The translations under genes were made by a program, and so were the position numbers. Below the pieces are notes generated by a model. That model saw only the letters and a program-made list of their open reading frames with translations. It made no database searches and was not told the DNA's origin. A stretch of 64,000 nt of DNA from Candidatus Zixiibacteriota bacterium (GTDB lineage Bacteria; Zixibacteria; MSB-5A5; GN15; FEB-12): assembly GCA_022571845.1 (NCBI GenBank), contig JACZXB010000001.1:248001-312000 (forward strand). Reading direction: 5' to 3'. Below, one piece after another: positions 53,189-61,626 of this stretch. Each line of letters begins with the position of its first letter. The stretch's first letter is position 1.

Positions 53189-53267
53189 TTAAGACGCATT
53201 GCGACAGGATTGCTGGCGTTAAAAGCGCAGAGTTTGATGGCTTGCGGCGCATTTGCTGCCTGTTTGT

Positions 53268-53360
53268 CATCCTTCGACTCCGCTCAGGATGACAGGATGA
53301 ACCACTCAGGATGACAGGATGAGCCGCTCAGGATAACAGGATGAACCGCTCAGGATCACG
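53268..53360. repeat. Tandem 22-bp repeats derived from R2
   Basis: After CATCCTTCGACT the unit CCGCTCAGGATGACAGGATG plus two bases repeats about 3.7 times (53280-53301, 53302-53323, 53324-53345, 53346-53360) with single-base differences. It is a minisatellite grown from the end of an R2 element. Confidence 0.85.
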
Positions 53361-53372
53361 ACTATTTAAGTT

Positions 53373-53420
53373 CTGCAGGGTCTTGATTCCCCGCTTTGCG
53401 GGGGATTGTGACCCTGCGGT
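53373..53420. repeat. Palindromic repeat, family R5
   Basis: Second copy of the 7672-7720 element, same arms GGGTCTTGATTCCCC / GGGGGATTGTGACCC, loop changed. A partial third copy (GCAGGGTCACATCCC) follows at about 53435-53449. Confidence 0.75.
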
Positions 53421-53498
53421 TCAGGTGCCCATGTGCAGGGTCACATCCCGACAAAAGTCTAGACAAGATCCTGCACAATCAGTTAGCACATAGCCTGG

Positions 53499-53527
53499 TT
53501 GACAATTATGGGGCTGCTCCGTTTATT
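53499..53527 (+). promoter_or_regulatory. Probable promoter of DUF4242 gene
   Basis: TTGACA (53499-53504), 17-base spacer, TTTATT (53522-53527), about 45 bases before ATG 53572. Good sigma-70-like match right after the repeat cluster. Confidence 0.5.
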
Positions 53528-53571
53528 CATCTAAACAGTTTCAAAGCATCAAAATCAAAAAGGAAGCTGCA

Positions 53572-53844
53572 ATGCCAAAATTTGTAATCGAACGGAATAT
53601 GCCTGGTGTCGGAAATCTGTCCGCCGGAGAGTTAAAAGGCGCGGCCCTGAAGTCCTGTAGTGTACTTAAGGAGCTTGGCAGTGACATTCAGTGGCTGCAT
53701 AGCTATGTGACCGGCGACAAAATCTACTGCGTCTATATTGCTCCGAGTGAAGTGCTGATAAAAGAGCACGCCGAGAAAGCAGGATTCCCGGCAGATAGCG
53801 TTTCTGAGATCAAGACGATTATTGACCCGACTACTTCTGAGTGA
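53572..53844 (+). CDS. DUF4242 family protein
   Basis: A 90-residue protein matching the DUF4242 (SCO4226 nickel-binding-like) family: KFVIERNMPGVGNLSAGEL at the start, VLKELGSDIQWLHSYVTGDK in the middle and AGFPADSVSEIKTIIDPTT at the end. Ferredoxin-like fold expected; possible metal binding but function unknown. AGGAAG precedes ATG 53572. Isolated gene in a repeat-rich area. Confidence 0.88.
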   Translation: MPKFVIERNMPGVGNLSAGELKGAALKSCSVLKELGSDIQWLHSYVTGDKIYCVYIAPSEVLIKEHAEKAGFPADSVSEIKTIIDPTTSE

Positions 53845-53857
53845 ATGTTTTAGTCAC

Positions 53858-54010
53858 ACCCTTCGACTCCCTCGACTGCGCTTAGGGACTTAGTCCGCTC
53901 AGGATGACGACTCTGATTGTCATTGCGAGGAGTCCCGATTTTAATCGGGATGACGCGGCAATCTAAAGACGAGATTGCTTCGTCCCGGAAGATTCGTGAC
54001 TTGCAATGAC
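53858..54010. repeat. R2 and R1 repeat cluster
   Basis: An R2 element with a long insert (CCCTTCGACTCCC ... GTCCGCTCAGGATGACGA, 53858-53910) is followed by R1 (GTCATTGCGAGGAGTCCCGATT/AATCGGGATGACGCGGCAATC) and an inverted R1 end (GAGATTGCTTCGTC ... TTGCAATGAC) to 54010. The gap 53845-54263 has no gene. Confidence 0.75.
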
Positions 54011-54076
54011 GGCTTCCCGTGTCTGCTTTAGAACATAATCAAGATAAAGATAATTGAAGTAGGCCTAAATGACATT

Positions 54077-54114
54077 GTCGAAACCACACCCAGGTGGCGG
54101 GTTTCGACCTACTC
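54077..54114. repeat. Palindromic repeat, family R3
   Basis: TGTCGAAACC-ACACCCAGGTGGC-GGGTTTCGACCTAC. Loop differs from 52728-52765 at CAAGGAG/CCAGGTG but the inner pairing is kept (CACC/GGTG), further evidence for conserved structure. Confidence 0.85.
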
Positions 54115-54146
54115 AATATGCTGAATTCGACTGAACCAGACAAAAT

Positions 54147-54182
54147 AAAGCCCCTGCGTGACCCATCAAGCAAGGGCTTTTT
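54147..54182. terminator. Bidirectional intrinsic terminator
   Basis: AAAGCCC(C)TGC ... GCA(A)GGGCTTT followed by TT on the plus strand and TATTTTG on the minus strand. It lies downstream of both the DUF4242 gene (plus) and the sorting-domain protein gene (minus). Confidence 0.75.
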
Positions 54183-54263
54183 AACGGTATTTACCAACAC
54201 TAAAGGACTATACCTGTTCCTTCAGTTAACAAGCTAATTTTTAACCAATCAAGAAAGCTTCTC

Positions 54264-55091
54264 TTATTTCAAGACCATCATCTTATTCGTCTTTACGAAC
54301 TTATCATTGTCCGCAATCAGACGATAAAAATAGACACCACTTGAATAACTACTGGCTTCCCAGGTGACCGTGTGGTTACCTGCATCCATGTTCTCATCGA
54401 CCAGTGTTTCCACTTCCTGTCCCAGGACATTGTAGATAATAAGTGAAACACGACCCGCTGTCGGCAACGCGAAAGAAATTTCGGTTGTCGGGTTAAACGG
54501 GTTTGGATAGTTCTGGTCAAGCGCAAAAACTGTCGGAAGAAGACTTTCAATAGGATCGCTGCCTACTACGACATCGGCAAAGGCCGGGTACTCAGCACGA
54601 ATACCGGCAATACTACCGTCAACATTGTAGTCATGATACACAAACATCAGTTTGTGATATGGATCAGTCATCTCTATTGCCTCGATGGTTACTTCGGTTA
54701 CCGAAGGATCATCAATCTCGAACACAAGATTTGCCACAACACCGCTGCCTGCTTCCAGGTCGGCTTTTGCCCTATAAGACATCTGAGGCATAGCACCGAT
54801 AATAACGGTATTGTTTTCATTGTCTATGTTCGTGATTTTGAAGTCAAAATATTCGATACGCGTATCGGTAAAATCGACTTCCTTAAGAGTCACACCTTCC
54901 GAAAATTTGAGCGGGATATCCAGCGCCACCAAGTTGTCCAGATTGGAAATTTCCAACGGTACAACAATAATGGTTGCACTTTTTGCTATGGCCTTGCCTA
55001 CACCAAACTGGTGGTATTCAGCCGCAAAAAGAGTGGACGGCACCGCTAGCAAAGCCATGACTACTGTTACAACAAGTAAGCGTTTAATCAA
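54264..55091 (-). CDS. Secreted cohesin-like protein with C-terminal sorting domain
   Basis: A 275-residue exported protein. A signal peptide spans about residues 1-23. Residues about 30-140 look like a cohesin-type beta sandwich (IIVVPLEISNLDNLVALDIPLKF style and GSGVVANLVFEIDD). The C-terminal part has LDQNYPNPFNPTTEISFALP, YNVLGQEVETLVD and GVYFYRLIA, the FlgD-like/type IX-type sorting domain common in FCB bacteria. Start TTG 55091 has a strong AGGAGGTG upstream. Possible partner of the dockerin-like modules of the 36876-39152 protein; this is inference. Confidence 0.85.
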   Translation of the reverse strand: MIKRLLVVTVVMALLAVPSTLFAAEYHQFGVGKAIAKSATIIVVPLEISNLDNLVALDIPLKFSEGVTLKEVDFTDTRIEYFDFKITNIDNENNTVIIGAMPQMSYRAKADLEAGSGVVANLVFEIDDPSVTEVTIEAIEMTDPYHKLMFVYHDYNVDGSIAGIRAEYPAFADVVVGSDPIESLLPTVFALDQNYPNPFNPTTEISFALPTAGRVSLIIYNVLGQEVETLVDENMDAGNHTVTWEASSYSSGVYFYRLIADNDKFVKTNKMMVLK

Positions 55092-55601
55092 GATTCACCT
55101 CCTAAATGAGTCCGGTTAAAAATTCGTTCGCTGTCAAATACTTACTCCTTAGCATTTACAGCTACTTCTTATTTTGTCCGTAAAAGCGATTATTTTTTTC
55201 ATTAAGCCCTCACTAACTTTTGAGTGAGCGGTACTATGGGCAATCGGATAAAGCCTAAATTCCCACTCTAATTATGCATTTTTATTCAGCCTTGTCAACC
55301 CTTTTTACAAATTTATGTTTCTGCCCGAAGTTCAGTTGTTTGTCTAAACCGAACAAAGTCTGACAGTTACGCCCCTCTTTAGGGGTTTAGCCGTATCTGT
55401 CTGATATTACTGTATTTACGTTAACTTTGCTGCTTATTATACAAACAAAAAGCCTGCCTGAATTCATAATGTCAGTACTAATTAGCGCAGCAACTGCGGA
55501 CAAGCAGCACTATCATCACAAATTTCTATTTACTTGACTGAAACCGGCTTTGGACTAAGTTTACACAACTTCAGATTTTTCCAACCCGACCAGGAGGTAT
55601 T
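55092..55601. other. 510-bp intergenic region between divergent genes
   Basis: No gene or repeat family found. Two small hairpins are visible: CTCACT-AACTTTTG-AGTGAG (55209-55228) and CCCCT-CTTT-AGGGG (55372-55385). The region must carry the promoters for the divergent secreted protein and OPT genes. Long for this gene-dense window; an AT-rich tract lies around 55270-55320. Confidence 0.5.
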
Positions 55602-57575
55602 GTGGCAGATAACGGACCTAATAAGCAGACTTTTATACCAGCAGTTCCGGCCAATACTACTATGGCCGAAGTTACCTGGAGAGCTATAATTCTCGGTGCG
55701 ATAATCTCAGTAGTTTTTGGAATTGCCAACGCCTATATGGGGCTGAAATTTGGAATGACAGTATCATCTTCAATTCCGGCAGCTGTAATCTCAATGGCGG
55801 TTCTCAGGTTGATGATGAAAAAAGCTACCATCCTGGAAAACAATATCGTCCAGACTGTGGGTTCTGCCGGGGAATCATTAGCGGCCGGAATCATTTTTAC
55901 AGTACCGGCATTTTTCATCTGGTCGGCCAATCAGGAATTGGCAGATGCCGGATATTTTCACGAAATATCCAAGACTCAAATTTTCTGGCTGTCAATGCTG
56001 GGCGGTTCGCTGGGTATCCTGCTAATGATACCACTTCGTAAATATCTTGTTGAAAAAGAACACGGCAATCTACGCTTTCCCGAAGGCACCGCCTGCGCCG
56101 AGATAATAGTCGCCGGTGACAAAGGCGGTAATAAGGCCAAGCTGGTCTTTACCGGCATCGGGCTGGGCGCTCTTTACAAAATTGGTTATAACTTGCTCAA
56201 AGGCTGGTCGGAATCTGTCAACTATGACTTTCAGAAATTTCTCAAAGGCGGCACAGTCGGCATAGATGCAACACCTGCTCTTTTGGGTGTCGGCTATATT
56301 ATCGGTCCGAGAATTGCCGCACTAATGTTGAGTGGCGCGGTGCTTGGTTACCTGGGTATCGCACCGCTTCTGGCTTATATTGGTGAACAGATTCCAGGCA
56401 TTATTATTGCACCCGGAAAAATGCCTTTAAGTGATATGGACCCCGGAGAACTGAGAAACTCCTATATCAAGTATCTTGGTGTGGGAGCAGTTTCATTGGG
56501 GGGCTTTGTCTCACTTCTAAAATCTTCACCTGTCATCATTACATCTCTTAAAACAGGTTTTAGTCAATTGATGGGCAAGAAAGTTCAAACTGAAGATACT
56601 CCCCGGACCGACCGCGACCTGCCTATGAAGTGGGTACTCCTGGGAATAGTTCTGGTGATAATAGGAATCTGGATGTTGCCGGGTACAAATCTCAATTTAC
56701 TGGGCACTCTGCTGGCCGTAATTTTCGGGTTTTTCTTTGTAGTAGTTGCTGCCAGAATTGTGGGAATTGTCGGTTCATCTTCGTCACCTGTTTCTGGAAT
56801 GACCATTGCAACACTGCTGGTGACTTGCCTGATTCTACTCTATTTTGGAGTCGATGGTACGGCCGGAATGGTCACCGCTATGTCAGTCGGCACGGTTGTC
56901 TGTATTGCAGTTTGTATGTCCGGTGACATAGCCCAGGATTTGAAAACAGGCTATCTTCTTGGGGCGACGCCAAGAAAACAGCAATTAACAGAATTTATAG
57001 GACTGCTCTTCCCGGCCATGGCTATGGGCTTTACACTTTATTTCTTAAACGATGCTTTTGGATTTGTAGAAGGCGCTACTGCCCGCAAACCGCTGCTTGC
57101 TCCGCAGGCAAATATTATGGCGACAATTGTTCAGGGAGTAATGAATGCTAACCTTCCCTGGACACCTATTTTGGTTGGCGGTATGATTGCAGTCGGAGTT
57201 GAGCTATTGGGAGTTTCTTCGCTGCCTTTTGCTATAGGTTTGTATCTGCCGCTGTCACTCTCAACACCAATAATGGCTGGCGCCCTGATTGCTTTCATAG
57301 TCAGGAAAGTTTCATCTGATCAAGAGTATAATCAAAGGAATTTGCAAGGTGTCTTGTTTGCATCGGGGATGGTGGCTGGTGATGCGCTGATCGGAGTACT
57401 GGTTGCGTTTATGATTGGAAGCTGGGCAGGATACGCGGGATACTATGACAGTTACGAAGGTATGATGAATAGTGTTACCGGTCCCTTTGGTCCCTGGCTG
57501 GCGCTGATTCTATTCGGCGGGCTGGCCATCTTCATGTACAGGATGGCTACGAAAGGATTTGGCAGAAACGAATAA
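55602..57575 (+). CDS. OPT family oligopeptide transporter
   Basis: A 657-residue inner-membrane transporter of the oligopeptide transporter family with about 14-16 helices. Start GTG 55602 is backed by a strong AGGAGGT. The N-terminus EVTWRAIILGAIISVVFGIANAYMGLKFG and central KEHGNLRFPEGTACAEII motifs are typical. OPT proteins take up peptides or metal-chelate complexes by proton symport. It fits with the peptidases of the window as a peptide importer. Confidence 0.94.
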   Translation: MADNGPNKQTFIPAVPANTTMAEVTWRAIILGAIISVVFGIANAYMGLKFGMTVSSSIPAAVISMAVLRLMMKKATILENNIVQTVGSAGESLAAGIIFTVPAFFIWSANQELADAGYFHEISKTQIFWLSMLGGSLGILLMIPLRKYLVEKEHGNLRFPEGTACAEIIVAGDKGGNKAKLVFTGIGLGALYKIGYNLLKGWSESVNYDFQKFLKGGTVGIDATPALLGVGYIIGPRIAALMLSGAVLGYLGIAPLLAYIGEQIPGIIIAPGKMPLSDMDPGELRNSYIKYLGVGAVSLGGFVSLLKSSPVIITSLKTGFSQLMGKKVQTEDTPRTDRDLPMKWVLLGIVLVIIGIWMLPGTNLNLLGTLLAVIFGFFFVVVAARIVGIVGSSSSPVSGMTIATLLVTCLILLYFGVDGTAGMVTAMSVGTVVCIAVCMSGDIAQDLKTGYLLGATPRKQQLTEFIGLLFPAMAMGFTLYFLNDAFGFVEGATARKPLLAPQANIMATIVQGVMNANLPWTPILVGGMIAVGVELLGVSSLPFAIGLYLPLSLSTPIMAGALIAFIVRKVSSDQEYNQRNLQGVLFASGMVAGDALIGVLVAFMIGSWAGYAGYYDSYEGMMNSVTGPFGPWLALILFGGLAIFMYRMATKGFGRNE

Positions 57576-57592
57576 GTAAAGCACTGATAAAA

Positions 57593-59755
57593 TTGAAAGA
57601 TTTCTTAGCAAAAAACAGATGGCCGCTGATTATTGCATTGGCGGCCATTGTCGTGCGCGTCTTCTATTTGGTTGAGCTGAGCAATCAGCCCGGTTTCAGC
57701 GTGCCGATGGTTGACGAAAAGTGGCACTGGCTCTGGGCGCAGGAGATTCTTGAAAAATCTTTCTGGGGCGAGGGCTCATATTTTCGCGGTCCTCTGTATC
57801 CCTACTTACTCGCTTTTTTTTATTTCGTAACCGATGCTTCGATATTCTGGGCAAAGTTTCTGCAAATTCTCATTTGCGGATTAACTGCAATTTTCATCTT
57901 CAAAATCGGCCGGAGACTTTTTAATGAAACTGTAGCTATTATTTCCGGCTTCGCTTACGCTTTCTACGGTACTCTCGTTTTTTATGAAGCAATGTTTCTG
58001 ATTCCGGTCTTGTTTCTGTTTTTCTTAGTCTGGGGGATGTGCCGTCTGATAGAGAATCAGGATAGCTCTTCTCTTAAAAGCTGGGCTATTACCGGCCTGA
58101 TATTTGGTCTGGCTGCAATTACCAGACCCAATATTATTCTGGTCGTGCCCTTTTTGGCTCTATGGCTGTATTACAGACACAAGCAGCCGTCTCTGGATTG
58201 GAAGATAGCGATTCGCCCTGCCCTGGTCATGGTTGCCGGAATGTTTTTGGCAATAGCTCCGGTAACAATCCGCAATTATATTGTAACCGGGGATCTCATT
58301 CTCATTTCATCACAAGGGGGAATAAATCTTTATCTGGGCAACAATGAAGTAGCCGACGGACTGACAATGATAATGCCGGAGGTAGAACTCGGTCAGAGTA
58401 TTACCTGGAAGATGTTCATCCCGGTAACATCGGCAGTTGCAGAAAAAGAGATGGGACGCGAATTGTCTGACGCTGAAGTTTCTGGCTTCTGGACAGGCAA
58501 GGCTGTTAGTTTCGTGGTCAATAACCCGACTGAATTTTTGGGGTTAGTCTGGAAAAAATCAGTTTATCTCTTGAGTGGCTTTGAAAATAGTGACGCTTCG
58601 GATATTTATTATCAAAGAAGAAAGTCCAGTCTTTACTCTCTTTTATTATGGGACAATATCATCTCGTTTCCTTTTGGATTGCTGCTTCCCTTAGTATGCT
58701 TGGGCCTCATCGTATTAAGGCATGACTTCAAAAAACTTTTGCCTCTATATATTTTCATATTGGCTTACATACCGTCAATAGTTCTCTTTTTGGTCACTGC
58801 CCGGCACAGACTTCCATTAGTCCCGTTTTTAATCGTAATCGCAGCGGCAGGGGTATATACGCTGCTTAAGTCAGCCAGGAAATTAACAAAGCCGAATCTT
58901 GCACTTGCCCTGACTATTTTTGCCGCTGCCGCCATAATATTTAATATGAAATTTTACGATTTGGGCGTTCCCAATCCGTTTCAGATTCACTTCAACGGCG
59001 GCCTGACTTACTACCGTCTCGGAGATTATAAAGAAGCCGAACAAGAATACCTGTTGGCAGATAAAGCTTTTCCGTATTCTTCAGCATTGCTGGTAAATCT
59101 GGCCGAAGTTCAGATGAAACTTGATAAGATTGATAATGCCGATAGAACTTTATCTCGCGCCTTGTTGCTCAGCCCGCAGCTGGCAATGGCGCATAATAGT
59201 CTGGGTATCCTGGTTCAAACAAGAGGAAACCTCGACTCAGCCCGGACACTTTATCGAAACGCAATTTCTTTTTATAACGAAGATCAATCACGCCTCAACG
59301 AAATCGGCGAATACTATGTAAATCTTGCCGGCGTAATGGAAAAAAGAAGCCTCATTGATTCTGCGGCCTGGGCTTTCAAGCAGGCGATGCTCAGTTCACC
59401 TCTGTATCCTCGAGCTTTTCTACAGGCAGGCGCATTCTTTGCCAGAAATGGAATGCATGAACTGGCCGATTCTACTTATATCGATGCCATGCGTGTTCAG
59501 CCGCTTGGCGCTGTTGACTTTTATAACTGGGGATTATCATATATTGAACGGCAGATGTACAACGAGGGCCTGCAACTGATGCGACGGGCTCTCAAGAGAG
59601 ATCAAAAGCTTCACCACGCCTACTATGTAATCGCTGCTGTTTACCGTAACGTTTATGAACCGAAAGACAGCATTAGCTTCTATTTACAAAAGTGTCTGGA
59701 TATCGAACCGGACTACCAGCCGGCGCTGAGTCTGATGAAAGAGCTGGAAAGCTAA
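57593..59755 (+). CDS. GT39-like membrane glycosyltransferase with TPR domain
   Basis: A 720-residue protein. The first two thirds hold about ten membrane helices with a GT-C/ArnT-PMT (GT39) layout: an early acidic loop (PMVDEKWHW) and YFRGPLYPYLLAFFYFV. The C-terminal 260 residues carry five to six TPR repeats (for instance YYRLGDYKEAEQEYLLADKA and LGILVQTRGNLDSARTLY), likely periplasmic. Polyprenyl-phosphate-sugar-dependent glycosylation is inferred. It starts at TTG 57593, 18 bp after the OPT gene, with no strong ribosome site. Confidence 0.85.
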   Translation: MKDFLAKNRWPLIIALAAIVVRVFYLVELSNQPGFSVPMVDEKWHWLWAQEILEKSFWGEGSYFRGPLYPYLLAFFYFVTDASIFWAKFLQILICGLTAIFIFKIGRRLFNETVAIISGFAYAFYGTLVFYEAMFLIPVLFLFFLVWGMCRLIENQDSSSLKSWAITGLIFGLAAITRPNIILVVPFLALWLYYRHKQPSLDWKIAIRPALVMVAGMFLAIAPVTIRNYIVTGDLILISSQGGINLYLGNNEVADGLTMIMPEVELGQSITWKMFIPVTSAVAEKEMGRELSDAEVSGFWTGKAVSFVVNNPTEFLGLVWKKSVYLLSGFENSDASDIYYQRRKSSLYSLLLWDNIISFPFGLLLPLVCLGLIVLRHDFKKLLPLYIFILAYIPSIVLFLVTARHRLPLVPFLIVIAAAGVYTLLKSARKLTKPNLALALTIFAAAAIIFNMKFYDLGVPNPFQIHFNGGLTYYRLGDYKEAEQEYLLADKAFPYSSALLVNLAEVQMKLDKIDNADRTLSRALLLSPQLAMAHNSLGILVQTRGNLDSARTLYRNAISFYNEDQSRLNEIGEYYVNLAGVMEKRSLIDSAAWAFKQAMLSSPLYPRAFLQAGAFFARNGMHELADSTYIDAMRVQPLGAVDFYNWGLSYIERQMYNEGLQLMRRALKRDQKLHHAYYVIAAVYRNVYEPKDSISFYLQKCLDIEPDYQPALSLMKELES

Positions 59756-59762
59756 TTTTATC

Positions 59763-60761
59763 TTAGTATTTGCTGCGACGTTCAACCATAAAATTGCTGC
59801 CATCTTTGTCCTTGGTAATCTTTTTCAAGTCCGCCAGCATTTTCGACATTTCGCCGACATGCTTGAACTCCCCGCTCTTATTTATTAAAACAGCAATAGA
59901 CATAGTCAGTATCGGAAAATCTTCTACTTCACCGCGGCGGTTGACTGTAGTAATGTGACCCCGTTCCCTGTCCTTTAGGTCATAGGACAGGGGAATGAGA
60001 GAGTCAAAGGTCTCGAGGATGTTAGAACAAATTTGTTCTACCAGTGAATCCGGGATAATATAAACGAAATCATCACCGGCGACATGTCCCACGAATCCTC
60101 CGCGGCACAAATCGAACACGGCATCTTTGATAATTCGCGCTGTTAGTTTTATGACCCTGTCCCCTGACGAATAGCCGTAGTAATCGTTGTAGGCTTTAAA
60201 ATTATCAAGGTCAGCATAGCAAATTGCGAAGCGTTGTTTTTGTTCCAGCTGCCGGTTGACTTCAATTTCAATCAACGACGGGCCAGGTAGTTTGGTTGAT
60301 GGATTTACCGCTAAGTCACGGCGACTTCTTTCAATGACCCGGCGTATACGAACTTCCACCAGCCGGTCTACCCATTTACCATAGATAAACTCTTCTGCTC
60401 CGTTTTCGAATACGGCTACTATGTCATTGTCCTCAGGCTCCGGATGAACCACAATTACAGGAGTAATTGACAAAAAGACATTGCTCTTAATTGAGCGCAG
60501 TATCTCAATATCGGAATTCATTTTTGAGCGGCTGGCCAGGAAAATCAAGTCTATCGGAAATCTCTGGCAAATTATCACCAATTCATCAAAAGAGCGGAAA
60601 TAATGAAAAATTGTTTCCTGGTCTTTGAAATACTGCTCCAGATGAAAATCGAGGTTTACCTCGCTTTGCCGCAGGGCAAAGTGGTATATTGGCCTCTGCC
60701 GCCCTTCATTTGGGACCGCTACCGGCCAGCTCTCGAGGATGGTATTTTCTGTGTTCCGCAA
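59763..60761 (-). CDS. Degenerate GGDEF protein with receiver-like N-terminus
   Basis: A 332-residue signalling protein. Residues about 25-140 resemble a receiver or pseudo-receiver fold, and 165-325 a GGDEF domain with YADLDNFKAYNDYYGYSSGD. The signature is Ala228-Gly229-Asp230-Asp231-Phe232 rather than Gly-Gly-Asp/Glu-Glu-Phe, so cyclic-di-GMP synthesis is doubtful. The start TTG 60761 lies inside the 3' end of the xer gene, overlapping it by 56 bases; AGGGA is nine bases upstream. Probably an effector or sensor. Confidence 0.8.
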   Translation of the reverse strand: MRNTENTILESWPVAVPNEGRQRPIYHFALRQSEVNLDFHLEQYFKDQETIFHYFRSFDELVIICQRFPIDLIFLASRSKMNSDIEILRSIKSNVFLSITPVIVVHPEPEDNDIVAVFENGAEEFIYGKWVDRLVEVRIRRVIERSRRDLAVNPSTKLPGPSLIEIEVNRQLEQKQRFAICYADLDNFKAYNDYYGYSSGDRVIKLTARIIKDAVFDLCRGGFVGHVAGDDFVYIIPDSLVEQICSNILETFDSLIPLSYDLKDRERGHITTVNRRGEVEDFPILTMSIAVLINKSGEFKHVGEMSKMLADLKKITKDKDGSNFMVERRSKY

Positions 60762-61626
60762 TCAAATAATCCCTGTCTACAGAGGTATATATCTGTGTCG
60801 TAGATATATCGGCATGACCGAGCATTTCTTGTACAACCCTTAAATCAGCGCCGCCTTCCAGCAGATGAGTAGCAAAAGAGTGCCTGAAGGTATGAGGTGA
60901 GACTCTCTTTGAAATACCGGCCAAAGCAACTCTCTTGCGGATCATCTTCCATAAGCCCGTTCTGGACAAAGGCTTACCAGATCTGTTGTGAAACAGGGTC
61001 CGAGCAGACCCAATTGTCGCTTTATCAGACTTAATGTTCATATATGAATTTATTGCATCTTGGGAAAACTTTCCGACCGGCACCAGCCGCTGCTTGTTGC
61101 CTTTGCCTGTGACCCGAATAAAGTTTGATTCAAGTTCAAGATCGCCGGGTTTGAGGTTGGCAAGTTCTGAAATTCGCAGGCCGGAACCATAAAGAAGCTC
61201 AATTATAGCTCTGTCTCTCTTGCCCATCTCATTACTTAAGTCAATAGAGTTAAGAATTTTTTCGATGTCTGCCGGACTTAAATAGTGCGGGTGGTAGCGG
61301 GTAATTTTCGGGGCAAAATAACTTGAGAACGGATTATCAGTAACAATCTTTCTCTTTAAGAGATACTCATAAAACTGTTTTAAGGAAGAAAGTTTCCGGG
61401 CAACGGTCGCCGGTTTTCTACCGGCTTGCTTGAGAGCGCTGACATATATCGAGGCAACCCGGGCTTTGGCTTTCGAGGCATCATTGCAGCCTGTGAGCGC
61501 TCTGAATTCGCTCAAATCCGCAGCATAGGCATTGATTGTATTTGACGAGAGTCCTCTTTCCAGTCTTATAAACTGAAGGAAGTCCTCAGTCTGAGTATCG
61601 ATTCTTTTACTTTTATAAGAGTCCAT
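60706..61626 (-). CDS. Tyrosine recombinase of the XerC/XerD type
   Basis: A 306-residue site-specific recombinase. An N-terminal core-binding domain (FIRLERGLSSNTINAY) is followed by the catalytic domain with Arg in GSGLRISEL, HTFRHSFATHLL, LGHADISTTQIY and the nucleophile Tyr (IYTSVDR). Probably resolves chromosome dimers at dif with FtsK, although phage or integron roles are not excluded. It overlaps ComF upstream by 14 bases and the GGDEF gene downstream by 56. Confidence 0.94.
   Translation of the reverse strand: MDSYKSKRIDTQTEDFLQFIRLERGLSSNTINAYAADLSEFRALTGCNDASKAKARVASIYVSALKQAGRKPATVARKLSSLKQFYEYLLKRKIVTDNPFSSYFAPKITRYHPHYLSPADIEKILNSIDLSNEMGKRDRAIIELLYGSGLRISELANLKPGDLELESNFIRVTGKGNKQRLVPVGKFSQDAINSYMNIKSDKATIGSARTLFHNRSGKPLSRTGLWKMIRKRVALAGISKRVSPHTFRHSFATHLLEGGADLRVVQEMLGHADISTTQIYTSVDRDYLIAEHRKYHPRELAGSGPK

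Larger units (their letters stand above)
52932..53260 (-). ncRNA. Candidate structured RNA of unknown class
   Basis: On the minus strand the block contains, from 5' to 3', hairpins at about 53170-53185 (GTTGT/ACAAC), 53104-53113 (GCC/GGC), 53066-53085 (TTGTAAA/TTTACAA), 53054-53065 (GCTC/GAGC), 53025-53040 (CCGA/TCGG), 52991-53018 (CAGCAATTT/AAATTGCTG, nine perfect pairs), 52980-52991 (GGGA/TCCC) and the terminal hairpin 52932-52962. I can match it to no known RNA: it has no tRNA-like ends and no recognisable RNase P, 6S or SRP core. The same block also has an open frame (see next feature), so RNA versus protein is unresolved. Confidence 0.4.

Noticed and set aside
52932-53260. Possible tmRNA because of short tag-like frames
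   Set aside because: No tRNA-like acceptor or T-arm is found at either end and no tag with the usual C-terminal signal in context.
53280-53360. Possible CRISPR array
   Set aside because: Units are contiguous with no spacers and derive from an R2 repeat; no cas genes are in the window.
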